From Hemicordylus capensis (lineage: Eukaryota > Chordata > Lepidosauria > Squamata > Cordylidae), in NCBI RefSeq assembly GCF_027244095.1, contig NC_069669.1, forward strand, positions 7,590,501 to 7,654,500: a stretch of DNA of 64,000 nt. The letters are read 5' to 3'. Under the pieces are notes generated by a model. It ran no database searches and was not told where the DNA came from. It saw only the letters and a list, made by a program, of their open reading frames with translations. Shown in pieces: positions 10,401 through 22,400 of the stretch. The translations under genes were made by a program, and so were the position numbers. Each line of letters starts with the position of its first letter. Position 1 is the first letter of the stretch.

Positions 10401-13400
10401 GTATGCAAACGTCTGTGAGGGAGCCCCAGTGCTGTTTCCGAGAGAGGGAAATCAAAACAAAGGAACCATGTCCCCCACCTTCTGCATCCCTTCCCGTGTC
10501 CCAAATTGCCTCACAAAGAGATTTCCCTCCCACAGGACTCCAGTTCTTAAGAGCAAAATATTGGCCGACACCCAGACATTACTCCCGAAGTCGCCCTACT
10601 GAAATTCCATCATCCTTTTGAGTAACTCCTGAGTAGTGCTCTTTGATTAAAGCCAATGGAGGGCAGCAGCTAAGAAGTGGCAGATAGGGAAAGAGGGAAG
10701 CATATCGTTTGGATATAGTTTTACTGTTTTTAGAATACTGTTTTACAAATTTTAAGTTGTTGTGTTTTAAATTTGTGTGTGTTTGTTTTTAAACGAATGC
10801 TTTACTTTCGTTTTTATCTTGTTGTAAACCGCCCAGGGACTTAAGTTTAGGGCGGTATAAAAAAATAGGTTAAATAAATAAATAAAATAAAGAAGCACCA
10901 TCTGTCCGCCACATCTACAGCCTAAATTTCCTTTTCCCAAGTGGGTTCTTGTCGGTTTGAAAAAAGGAGAGCTCTGCATCTTTCAAATGCATTTGCACAT
11001 AGTGTGCAGTCAAGCTCCAAGCAGACCAGCTTTCAACCAGTGCTCTCCCAGACAAGAACAGGTATCGGCCCAATGAGTCAACACAGATGCATATGGGCAC
11101 ACACACACATACACACAAAGTCTCCGCATACGGGCCCATTAAATTCGCTCCATGTCCACCCATGTGAATTTCTGCACAAACAACTCAGCCATCTGGAGTC
11201 AAAGCAGCCCCATACCCAAGATCAACACAAAGCCAACAAATTTGCATAAAGGCACTTTCCTAATCTAGAAATATGCTTGCTTGCAGACAAATGCTCCTAG
11301 CCTGTAGACACCTAGCTTGGCAAAGAAGAGGATGTTAACCTAGCCTTCTCCTCAACATGCTAGTTTTCCGTGTGCAAGGCATTTTTGACACAGGGGGGAG
11401 GATTCAGCCACGTAATTCGCCACCTGCAGCCAGACATGGTACAGTCCTAGAAAGGCTGTACCATGTGCTTTCTCTGAACTTATAGGAAGGCTCTCAAATG
11501 TCTGTTGAGCCCCATTTTATCTGGAGACCCGGCCCGCTGCTAGGAAGATAAGCAGCAATTTAACATCAATTAGAATATTTTCACATTCAGGACAGGAAAA
11601 AAACAAACCCAGCTTCTCTTACCGGGTGTCAACAGGCACATTCCAAGATCCACAGAGAGGTTATGGTTGGGGCAGCTGTTTTCCAAGCCAGGCGTGGGGT
11701 CTGAGACGACAAAGCTTTCACTACAGGAAGAGCAACTGCTCAGGGACACGGGCCTGTCCAAAGAAACAGAAAACGACAAATCGGCTTTAACATTTTTTAT
11801 GTATGCAACCACGGCAGCTAGAATAGTATATGCGCAGAAACGGAAAGATAATAAAATGCCCTCAAAAGAAGATTGGTTGATAGTTTGTCACTTTTTTCCT
11901 ACTTGATCGACAGCCTGATTGTAAAACAAAAACAGTGCTTCGAACGGGATCCCAACCAGTCAGGGATCACATAATCAGGACATCTCAATGATTCCACATA
12001 GCAAGACCCAGCTACAAGATAGCACCGTAAAGCCAATTCCGAGAGAGGGCAAGGCTTCCTGCCCTCTCTCTGAATGTGTGAACACTTTTGTCTGTGTTCT
12101 CACCTCCCGAAAAAGGTCAACAGAAAAGATGGCGTTTTTCACAACTTGTGAAAGCTCTCATGAGAATCACTCCCTCACACATTTCACCTCAGTCCTCTTT
12201 TCCCATCTGTTCAACTGCTTTCTTAAACTTTTAAATTTTAATGGTTTTAAATGTTCTTTGGGTTGTTTTAATGTTTGTGGATGTATTTTAATCTTTATGT
12301 GAACCACCTAGAGATGTAGGTGGTCTACAAATATGCAAACATTAAAAAAACCCCAAATCTTCATTCAACATTTTAATTTCAGTTACTAGCCAGAAATATA
12401 TACTGCGAAAGAAAAGAGGAGTCTAACACAGATGTGTGGGGGTTACATGACAATTAAAGCCTTATTCAGACATTATCTTGAATGCTTGTGTAATGAACAC
12501 CGTGTACACAGTGTACACAGATTCAGTTATTCACACATTACGCTGAACACAGGTCAAACAGTACACCTCCTATCTATACCATGCATCCTGTACCCAGGTT
12601 CACTTTTCAAATGGACGCAGGCACAGTCATCCACACACAAAAATAAGCAGAAGTGTACAGACATCTGTACACTTGCACAACGTAATGTCTGAAGAGGGCT
12701 TCAGAAGAACAGGGTTGCAGAAGAACACAGCCCATGAGAGATTCAGTGCTTTAAAAATAGAACAGAACACGGACTATCTTGGGGGTGTAGTCATTAGAAG
12801 ATGAAAAGGCCGTTCCTCCCCTCGGCCCCCCCGAATGATCTTTGGCGCTCCTGACCCTGCCTGCATCCACACGACCGGCACACGAACACTCTTGGAGCGG
12901 TGAGGAGAACCGAGGGAACCCAGCTGCAACTTCTGGGAACCCACAATGGATCACAGAGGAATCCCATTCGGGGATCCCAGAGGAGCAGGGTGCATTTTGG
13001 GGGGCTCCCCAGCTGGGCCACTCCTTCCGCCTGGCTTTATGGACACTTGGGCTGCCAGCAGCCTGAACTTTCACCCGACCAGGCAATGAGGTAGGAGCGT
13101 GATTGTGCCATCTGCCTCACTTTTAGCCCAGGTACAAAACCCGGGAGTGCCCGGCACCGATCCTGGCAGTTCTCACAACCAGCCCTACCCCAGCTAATGC
13201 TGCCGTACCCGGTTAGGGCCGGTCATGATAACGACCTCTAGGTATGTTATACCATGGCTGCTTTTTCCTCCTGGGATGAGACTACTGAGACACTGAAGAC
13301 TCCCATTTCACGCAGTAGGACTCGAGTGGTCAATTTCAGGGCTGTCAATTTCAGGCTGTCAATTTCAGGGCTGTCCAAGTCGATTTCATATTAAAGTAAT

Positions 13401-16400
13401 GTAAAGTGTGCCGTTGAGTCAGTGTTGACTCCTGGCGCCCACAGAGCCCTGTGGTTGTCTTTGGTAGCATACAGGAGGGGTTGACCATTGCCTCCTCCTG
13501 CGCAGTATGAGATGATGCCTTTCAGCATCTTCCTATATTGCTGCTGCCCAATATAGGTGTTATGCGTAGTCTGGGAAACATACCAGCGGGGATTTGAACT
13601 GGCAACCTCTGGCTTGCTAGTCCAGTCATTTCCCCGCTGCGCCATTCATACGACAGATCTCTGTCTGCAATATACAATAAGCTCTCCTCTTCTCAAACCC
13701 CTCCAACAAAGCAAAGGTGGTGTTCATGCAGTTTGTTTATTTATTATATTCGTACACCGCCCCAAACACCTGTCTCTGGGAGGACTACAGCAACATAAAA
13801 ACAAATAAAAAAACTGAAATGAAAAGCTTAAAACCAGTTGTAAAAGCTTGGGTGAGCTGCAAAGAGCCATTTATTTATTATTATTATTACATTTATATCC
13901 CACTCTTCCTCCAAGGAGCCCAGAGTGGTGTACTACATACTTAAGTTTCTCTTTCACAACCACCCTGTAAAGTAGGCTAGGCTGAGAGAGAAGTGACTGG
14001 CCCAGAGTCACCCAGCTAGTATCATGGCTGAATGGGGATTTGAACTCGGGTCTCCCCGGTCCTAGCCCAGCACTCTAACCACTACACCACACTGGCTCTG
14101 GTGTAGAGAGAAGCCTCTCGCTGAATGCCAGGGCATAAGTGGTCTCACCTTCCTCCCCTCCTAGTTACCACGTGGGCTGGTCCCAGGGCGGCCAGATGTC
14201 CTGGGCTGATGTTGGGCTCCTGTACGTAAACCACGGCGTCTTCTAAGTTCTCCTGCAGAATTAGCGTGCTAAGAGGTACATAACTAAACACTACGACTGC
14301 CTGGGGCTCCTGTGGGACAAGGGGCTGGTTCCAAAGAGAAGACACCACCATCTGTTCTGGAGACAGAAATGGGATAAGAGGTAGACAGTCAAACCTAAGT
14401 TACAGCGAAGAAATGGTAGAAACTAATTTGTTACACTGGAACAGGTTTCCTTCTTCAAATGAGGATGGGGCCGCAGCTCAGTGATAAAAGCACTTCTCGG
14501 GTCCAATCCCTGGCCGCATTTCCAGGTGGAACATAGCAAGCTGCCATATACTGAGTCAGACCACAGGTCCATCTAACACAGTATTGTTTTCACAGGCTGG
14601 CAGCAGCTTCTCCAAGGTTGTAGGCAGCAGTCTCTCTCAGCCCAGTCTTAGAGATGCTGCCAGGGAGGGAACTTGGGACCTAGATGCTCTTCCCAGAGTG
14701 GCTCCATCCGCTGAGGGGAATCTCTGACAGTGCTCACACATCAAGTCTCCCATTCAAATGCAACCAAGGCAGACCCTGCTTAGCTAAGGGGTCAAGTCAT
14801 GCTTGCTACCACAGGCATTTCAGCTAACCCTCCGATGGCTGTCTGAAACTGGAGCCCAACTTGAAGCTCTTAATATTTTTCACCAGGAATCAGTCGTGGC
14901 AGCCAAAGGTCCCCTCAGAACTCTGGCCCCCATGCAGCTTTGGCCCTCGTACAGATCTTGAACTTCCACTCCCGTCACACCTTACTGACCACTGGGAATA
15001 GTCAACGGGCAGGGGGTGATGGGAGTTGTAGTCCAAACACAGCTGGAGGGCCCAAGATGTGCAGCCCTGAGTTAGATAGACCAAGGGTCTGACTAGGCGC
15101 AAGGCAGCGTCCTGGGTTGACAGCATCCCCTACCGCTGATCAGAAAACATTCTGGCTACAAGCCCGACGGCTATAGGCCACCTCCCGCCTCAGAGGCAAG
15201 AGGCCTCCAAATACCAGTTGCAGGGGAGCAACCGCAGGAGAGAGGACACGCCCTCCGTTCTTGCCTGTGGGTTCGCCAACGGCAAGAAACAAGATGGCGG
15301 ACTAGATGGGCCTTGATCCTGATCCAACAGGAGACTGTTCTGACGTATTCCCTGTGGGCAGAAATCATACCGTGAGCCTTGCCGGGCCTGGACTGCCCTT
15401 CGGGCAAGATGACAAACAGGCCGTTGCTTCCAAAGGTTCCCTGCAGTGAGATGTTGGCAAAAGGCTTGGCGTCCTGGCCAGAGTAGCACACCAGCGTGTA
15501 TCCTTCCAAGCTGCCGCCAGCTTTTCCCTTCAGCTCAATGAACTGGTACACAGTAGTGGCATTGCCCAGGCCTATTTCGTTGATTGTAACCGGATGGGCG
15601 CTGGGTGCTCCCTCCGTGGAATTTGGGCGGAGAGGGGGGCATGCATTCTCCTGAAAAGGAGTGATTACTGTCACCTGGAAAGAAAGAAAGAAAACAGACA
15701 GGGAACCTTTACTGAAAATGCTTTTATCCCAATTGTTCACAGGTCAAAGTGCTTACATCGTGGCAAGTCGGTATAATCCTGTACTGAATTATTCCAATTC
15801 AGTCTTGGTATTTCCGACTCTCCTGCGATGTTCTTATATTGCTTTAACTATCTGTTTTTTGAATCAAGTGTTTTAGTGTTGATGGCTACGGCTAAACAAA
15901 GACATTGATTGATTACATCTTGAGCTGGGCCAGAAAGCATACTAGAAGCCAATTCATCAGACAGAACAGAGGTTGGATACAGTGGTCTTTGCAGACATTC
16001 TGCAGAAGTTCAGTATAGGTGGGCAAGAGCTTCTTACGATGCCAATTCTGACTGAGGCCATTCCTGGAGATTTCCAACCCTCCCCACAATATGTTTTTCA
16101 CAATCATCCGCTAAAAATAGCCGTCTTTTCTACTGATTTTTGTATGGTTTCAGAACTGGATGTCATCTCTGATTGTATTTATGGATTTTGTTGTTTGCTG
16201 CTTTGGGCCACATTTATGGGAAAGGTAGGATAGAATTTTAGAGCTGGAAGTCTTTTAATCCAGCTCCCTGCAGGAAATGTCTATTTTTTAAAAATTATAT
16301 TATTATTATTATTATTATTAATAATAACAACATTTATATTCCGCTCTTTCTCCAAGGAGCCCAGTACATAGTTAAGTTTCTCTTCACAACAACCCCGTGA

Positions 16401-19400
16401 AGTAGGTTAGGCTGAGAGGGAAGTGACTGGCCCAGAGTCACCCAGCAAGTATCATAGCTGGATGGGGATTTGAACTCAGGTCTCCCCGGTCCTAGTCCAG
16501 CACTCTAACCACTACACCACGGTGGCTATAGCATTAGGTCCCAGTGCATGGTATAAGGCCACAGAATACAGACACCTTGCTGAAGCTAAGCAGGTTTTGT
16601 GTTGACATCACCACCTTTTTAATGTGGTGATTCTTTTTATATAAGCAGAAGGAGAGTAACTAGCCCTATCCTGACCACCACCCCAGCACAGTACCTCCAG
16701 TGACTGTTGCTGGTGTCTTGGTATCAGACTGTTGCTTGGCAGCATTTCCAAGACAGAGAGAGAGAGAGACTCCTGCCTGCAACCTTGGAGAAGTCGCTGC
16801 CAGTCTGGGTAGACAATACTGAGCTAGACAGACCAATGGTCTGACTCAGTTTATGGCAGCTTCCTATGTTCCTAAGCCCAAGGTCCATCCCAGTCGAAGC
16901 CAATGGCATGCTGGTTACCTGGAAGCTGCTGTGATTTCTAGGCCTCAGGCTGTGGCAACGACTGAGGGATTCGTCCTCGCTGCTGTGGGAGTCGTTTTCG
17001 TGCAGGATACCTTGGCCTGGAACCAGAACAGCGACCAGCTTGTCAGCCTTCTCCGAGCCTCGGGACTTGTACACCACAGCGTCCACCAGTCCCAGGTCAG
17101 TCACGGGCATGTTCGTCCTGTAGGTCACCGTGGTGCTGTGGTAGAGGGCCACGGCATCCACGCCGTTCTGAATGGTGTTGCTGGGCAGAACGATCGAAGG
17201 CTTGGGGGTCACCCCACTGCTCCCCACCAGGAAATAGCCCTGCTCATTGGTCCGGTGGCCTGTCAGGCTCACCACCTTGTACGCCAAGTTGTTCTTGCCG
17301 TTGAAGAGGACAAGCCAGTAGCCATGGAGGTCAAAGGGCGCTTGCCCAGGGTGGAAGAGCTCTATGTATTCTGTGTCCTCACGAGCTCCTGGGTTGTCTG
17401 GATTCACCTCGTTGATTAGCAGCTCAGTCCGTAAGACTGGAGGCTCTTCAGTGGTTCCCGGCTTCTCCGACGGCCCTTGAAGAAGCAGAATATCATCAAC
17501 TTCAAGCAAGAGGACTGCCATCAGCCCATGAAAGAAACCTTTGTCGGCCCATCATATGTTTGTCAGACAACTGATTTAATCGACCAATTTAATTTGCAGA
17601 TGAGAACACACAGTAGTTCTAGAGAGAGAGAGAGAAAGAAAGAAAGCCCGCTTTGTTTTTAGACGATGCATGCCTATGTCCAAGCAGGCAGTATTTCAGA
17701 AGAGGCATGCCCAGTTCTCTCACAGGAGATGCCTCTTCCAAGATTAACTTTGTCACTCCGCAATTTATACAACGGCTTGTATTAAAGAACGGGTCTGCAC
17801 AGAGATAGCCCAAGCCTCTGTACTCCCACCGTTTCTCTTTAGAAAAATGTAATATACAGAGACTGAGGGTATAAAAGACTATACCGAGTCAGGCCTGTGA
17901 CCTGTCGTTACAACCAATAGACCTTGCTTGCTGCAGAATTATTTCTGCAGGCACCCTTGTGGGCAGACCCTCTCCTCTGAGTAGGCTGAGGGCTGCCAAG
18001 GCCTCTGCTGGCCCCTGAAAATAAGGCCCTGAGGGTTGGAGGGGCTTCAGTGGGGGCAGCAGACAGAAGGGGCTTGCCAAAACCACCCTGCCCTACTGTG
18101 CATGAGCAGAATGCCCTTCCCCATGCAACCTTAAAAGTTTTAGGGGTTTTATCCATATTTAAAATTGGTGTAATTGTGTTAATATTTTTATTATTGCTGT
18201 GTTTAAAACTGTAAACTTCCCAGAGATTTTTATATGAGGTGGTAGGCAGATGGACCCGATGACGACAGCAATGAACACACCACTGAGAGACCTTGAAGGC
18301 CAAGTTGAAGATGGATCATCCCGGAGAAAATCTATCCATGCGGTCGCTAAGAGTCGACACCAACTCAACGGCACTTAATCAATCAATCAATAGAAAAGTG
18401 CTAAACATACACTCAACACTCAACACTCAACACTCAACACTCAACACTCAACACTCAACACTCAACACTCAACACTCAACACTCAACACTCAACACTCAA
18501 CACTCAACACTCAACACTCCCACCTAATGGCGCAGCGGGGAAATGACTTGATTATCAAGTCAGAGGCTGCCAGTTTGAATCCCTGCTGGTATGTTTCCCA
18601 TAGTCTGGGGGGGGGAACCTATATTGGGCAGCAGCGATATAGGAAGATATTGAAAGGCATCATCTCATACTGCACGGGAGATGGCAATGGTAAACCCCAA
18701 TGGTAAGACAACCACAGGGCTCTGTAGTTGCCAGCAGTTGAAAGCGACTTGACGGCACATTTTACCTTTACTTTAATAAAATATAATATATGAACACTAC
18801 ACTCATCCATACATGACATAAACAGGTCCACCTTATTTCTGTGCCGGAGTTACCCCAAGTACCTGGAGGCACTTCCGTCCCATTGGTCTCTCCCGAACAA
18901 GACCTCGCCACTGTGCCGTTCCAGCTTCCAAAACGCATCACTCGCTTGCTCTCCAAGAAGACCGAGATGGCCTGCAGCTGGCTGTTGAGCTGCTCTGCTG
19001 ATCGGGCAGTCATGAGAGCTGTGAAAACTAACTGCGTGCCATTGCAAGTGACAACAGGATCTGAGGACAAGGAAAAGGAAGGAGATTTTGATTTTGGTGA
19101 TGGCTACCAGCTTGGATGCATTTAAAGAGGGCTTAGACATATTCATGGAGGACAAGTCTATCCCTGACGACTAGTTCTGATGACTATGGGCTACCTACAG
19201 GCTCAGAGGCAGGATGCCCCTGGATACCAGTTGCAGGGGAGCACTAGCAGGAGAGGGGGGATGCCTTCTTCTCTTGCTTGTGGGCTTCTCAGAGGCATCT
19301 GGTGGGCCACTGTGAGAAAAAGGATGCTGGGCCAGATAGGCTTTGGGTCTAATCCAGCAAGGTTCTTTTTATGCTCTTATGAGCTCTGAGCTACATAGGT

Positions 19401-22400
19401 AACTCCTGGCATTTCTAGATAGGGCTGGGAAATGAGCAAAGGCCATTATGGCTGGGGGCGCTGGGAGTTCTGGTCCAACAGCATCTGGGGACCCAAGGTT
19501 GAGAACCCCTGGCTCAAACGTAAAGGTTGAAGCCCCAGCCAAAGGGAATACCCCTCTTACCCTTCAAGTAGGCAGGAGACACACCGCAACTGCACTGCTT
19601 ATCAAGAGCCTGGGCCAAAGACATCTGGATCTGCACCTCTGGGGGCTCTCTCTGGCAATCTGAAGGAACAAGGATATTAGAAGGGAATGACAGAGCTGGC
19701 GCTGGAGTTATTGGAGCCGCAGGTCAATAACACCTGGAGACCCAAGTCAGAAGAACCCTGCTCGAATCTCATAACTATCCCTCATGCAACCTGTAAGACT
19801 GAGCAACACATACGAAGAGACTCGGGGTCAAGCCAGGACAGGATGGTGGCCATTCCATACATCTGCACACTGAAATCTCCCAGAGAGGAGAGCTGGTCTT
19901 GTGGTAGCAAGCATGACTTGTCCCCTTAGCTAAGCAGGGTCCACCCTGGTTGTGTTTGAATGAGAGACTTGATGTGTGAGCACTGGAAGAGATTCCCCTT
20001 AGGGGATGGAGCCGCTCTGGGAAGAGCAGAAGGTTCCAAGTTCCCTCCCTGGCTTCTCCAAGATAGGGCTGAGAGAGATTCCAGCCTGCAACCTTGGAGA
20101 AGCCGCTGCCAGTCTGTGCAGACAATACTGAACTAGATGGACCTATGGTTTGACTCAGTATATCAGTCCGAGACAAATGTCCTTCCGGGCCCAGGGACAT
20201 TGGCACCCCCTCGTCCAACAGACACTACGCCCATGAATGGGAGACTACATGTGTGAACACCGGAAGATATTCTCCTGGGGGGGACTACTCTGGGAACAGC
20301 ATCTGCCTGCTTGCAGGCAGACAGTTCTGAGTTCCCTCCCTGGCAGCATCTCCAAGACAGGGCTGAGAGAGACTCCTGCCTGCAACCCTGGAGAAGCCGC
20401 TGCCAGTCTATGCAGACAATACTGAGCTAGATGGACCAAGGGCCTGACTCAGTATATGGCAGCTTCCTATGTTCCTGTGCTGGGAGCTGATGTACAAAAA
20501 CAACTGTAGAGCTGAAATTGAGTAGCCCTGCTGTATGCAAAGAATCAGACCTTTCATCACCTCTTACATGTTTGTGGAAGTTCTGTACTAAAACTCCCAG
20601 AATGGTGAATGAAGCACCCACCTGAGACTTGAAGGCACACGGAAATCTCTTGACTGAAGCGTTTCCTGGGGCAGTCGTTGAACTGTCGAGGGCTGGGCGG
20701 GCCGAGAGCGTAAATGGTGGGATCATGGGTGATGGAACAGCAGACACACCTGTTCACTGAGATATCGCCCTGCTGGGATCTGAAGGGGATTAACAGGGAA
20801 AGAAATGCTGTATTTTCCAGTTGTGGAGTTTTCACAAGACTGTTCCCCCTGCTAGTGGCTTTGCACAACAGCCTTTATTTACATTTTGAAAGCGATCTGG
20901 CCAAACCGAGGCATTTTACCGCTGTTGAGCGGGAAATCTGGAAAGTGCCTAGGAGCCTTTAAGGAAGGCATGATCTCCCAGCTTCAGCTCTGCCATCTGC
21001 ACTATGAGGGTAATTCTACTGATGACCTGCCTCTCGGGCCGGTTGTGTGGATACTTTGATTTTATACTGAAGTGCTTTGAACGCTCAAACATTGCCATAC
21101 AAATGCTGTCAGGAATGCAAACAAGGAAGATCTGCATATGTTCCAGAAACCTCTGGAAGGTGTTTCTGTCGAGCGCAGAACTTTCCAGTTGCAGAATCCG
21201 GAAGGTGTTTCTGGCGAGCACAGAAATGTTCCACTGCAGCTGCAAAGAAATTCTGAAGGCCGCTTTCTCACCGCTTTCTCACATAGAAGATGGGTCTCCC
21301 GGGGGTCAAGATGTTCCGCAGCTCTGAATCGGTGCCTTCCGTTGTTGTGTAAACCAAAGCATCCAGGAGGTTTTCGACCGATGCAGCCGCTCCCACGGCA
21401 AAGCTGCTGCTGACCCCCCTGTATAAGGCGACAGCATTGGCACCTGCTTTGAGGAGGGGGCTGCTGGAGTTTGCGGGGAATGGGAGGTCCACTGCAGACC
21501 AGAAAGACAAATAAGCCAAGGTCAGGGGGGAGCATCACATCGACATAAAGATACACCCTCCAACATTTCACAGCACTAGTGTCATGATGTGGTCGGAGGC
21601 TTTTCGGCAACTCCCACCACTAGCCTCCACTCACCTGCCTCCCTCCCCCATCACCACTGGCAAAGAGCCATAACAATCACCTGGTTTTTCTTATTTGTTT
21701 GTTTGTTTGTTGTTAAATTTATATACCACCTTTCATTAAAACAATCCCATTAAATTAAAAACAATCCCATTTCATTAAAACAATTTAAAAACAAGATTGT
21801 AAAAAAGACACAATTAAAATATTAAGCTAAAAATAGAAAACAAAACTGATTTAAAAATCTAAAAACACAAGCATAAGAGCAATACAAAGAGCAGCAGCAG
21901 AGACAATAATATAAAAGCCTGGGGGGAAAGCCACGATTTAACACGCTTTCTAAAAGCTGTGATGGAGACTGAGGAGCGAATAGCCACCGGGAGAGCATTC
22001 CAGAGTCTGGGGGCAGCCACAGAGAAGGCCCTGTCCCGTGTGCACGACAACCGAGCCTCCCTCATTGTCGGCACCTGGAGCAGAGCCTCCTCAGATGACC
22101 TTGTCAAGTGGGCAGCAACCCCTGGGAGCAGGCGGTCCCTCAGGTATCCCAGGCCCAAACCGTTAAGGGCTTTAAAGGTCAAAAACAGCACCTTGAATTG
22201 GACCCGGAAATAAACTGGTAGCCAGTACATATGGCCAGGTGGTGACATCATTAGCCCATGTACTGGCTCTTTACCAATGGCGACGTGGCAGAGGGAGAGA
22301 GGGGTGGCTCTGAAGGAAGTCAGTGCATGGCTTCTTTGGTGCTGGCCCCGCTGGGCAGCCCATGTTCTCTGCACACATTCGCCCAATGGTAGATTCGCCC

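Noticed and set aside
10142-10504. 120-codon minus-strand open frame
   Set aside because: Wrong frame over the real 111-nt LTD exon 10, which reads DCSFWSL and CSCG in another frame.
16853-17419. Long plus-strand open frame of 188 codons
   Set aside because: It is the antisense shadow of LTD exon 6, whose minus-strand frame has domain motifs and splice sites.
18293-18706. Open frame with a repeated STLNTQH peptide
   Set aside because: It is produced by the CAACACT minisatellite and the following SINE.
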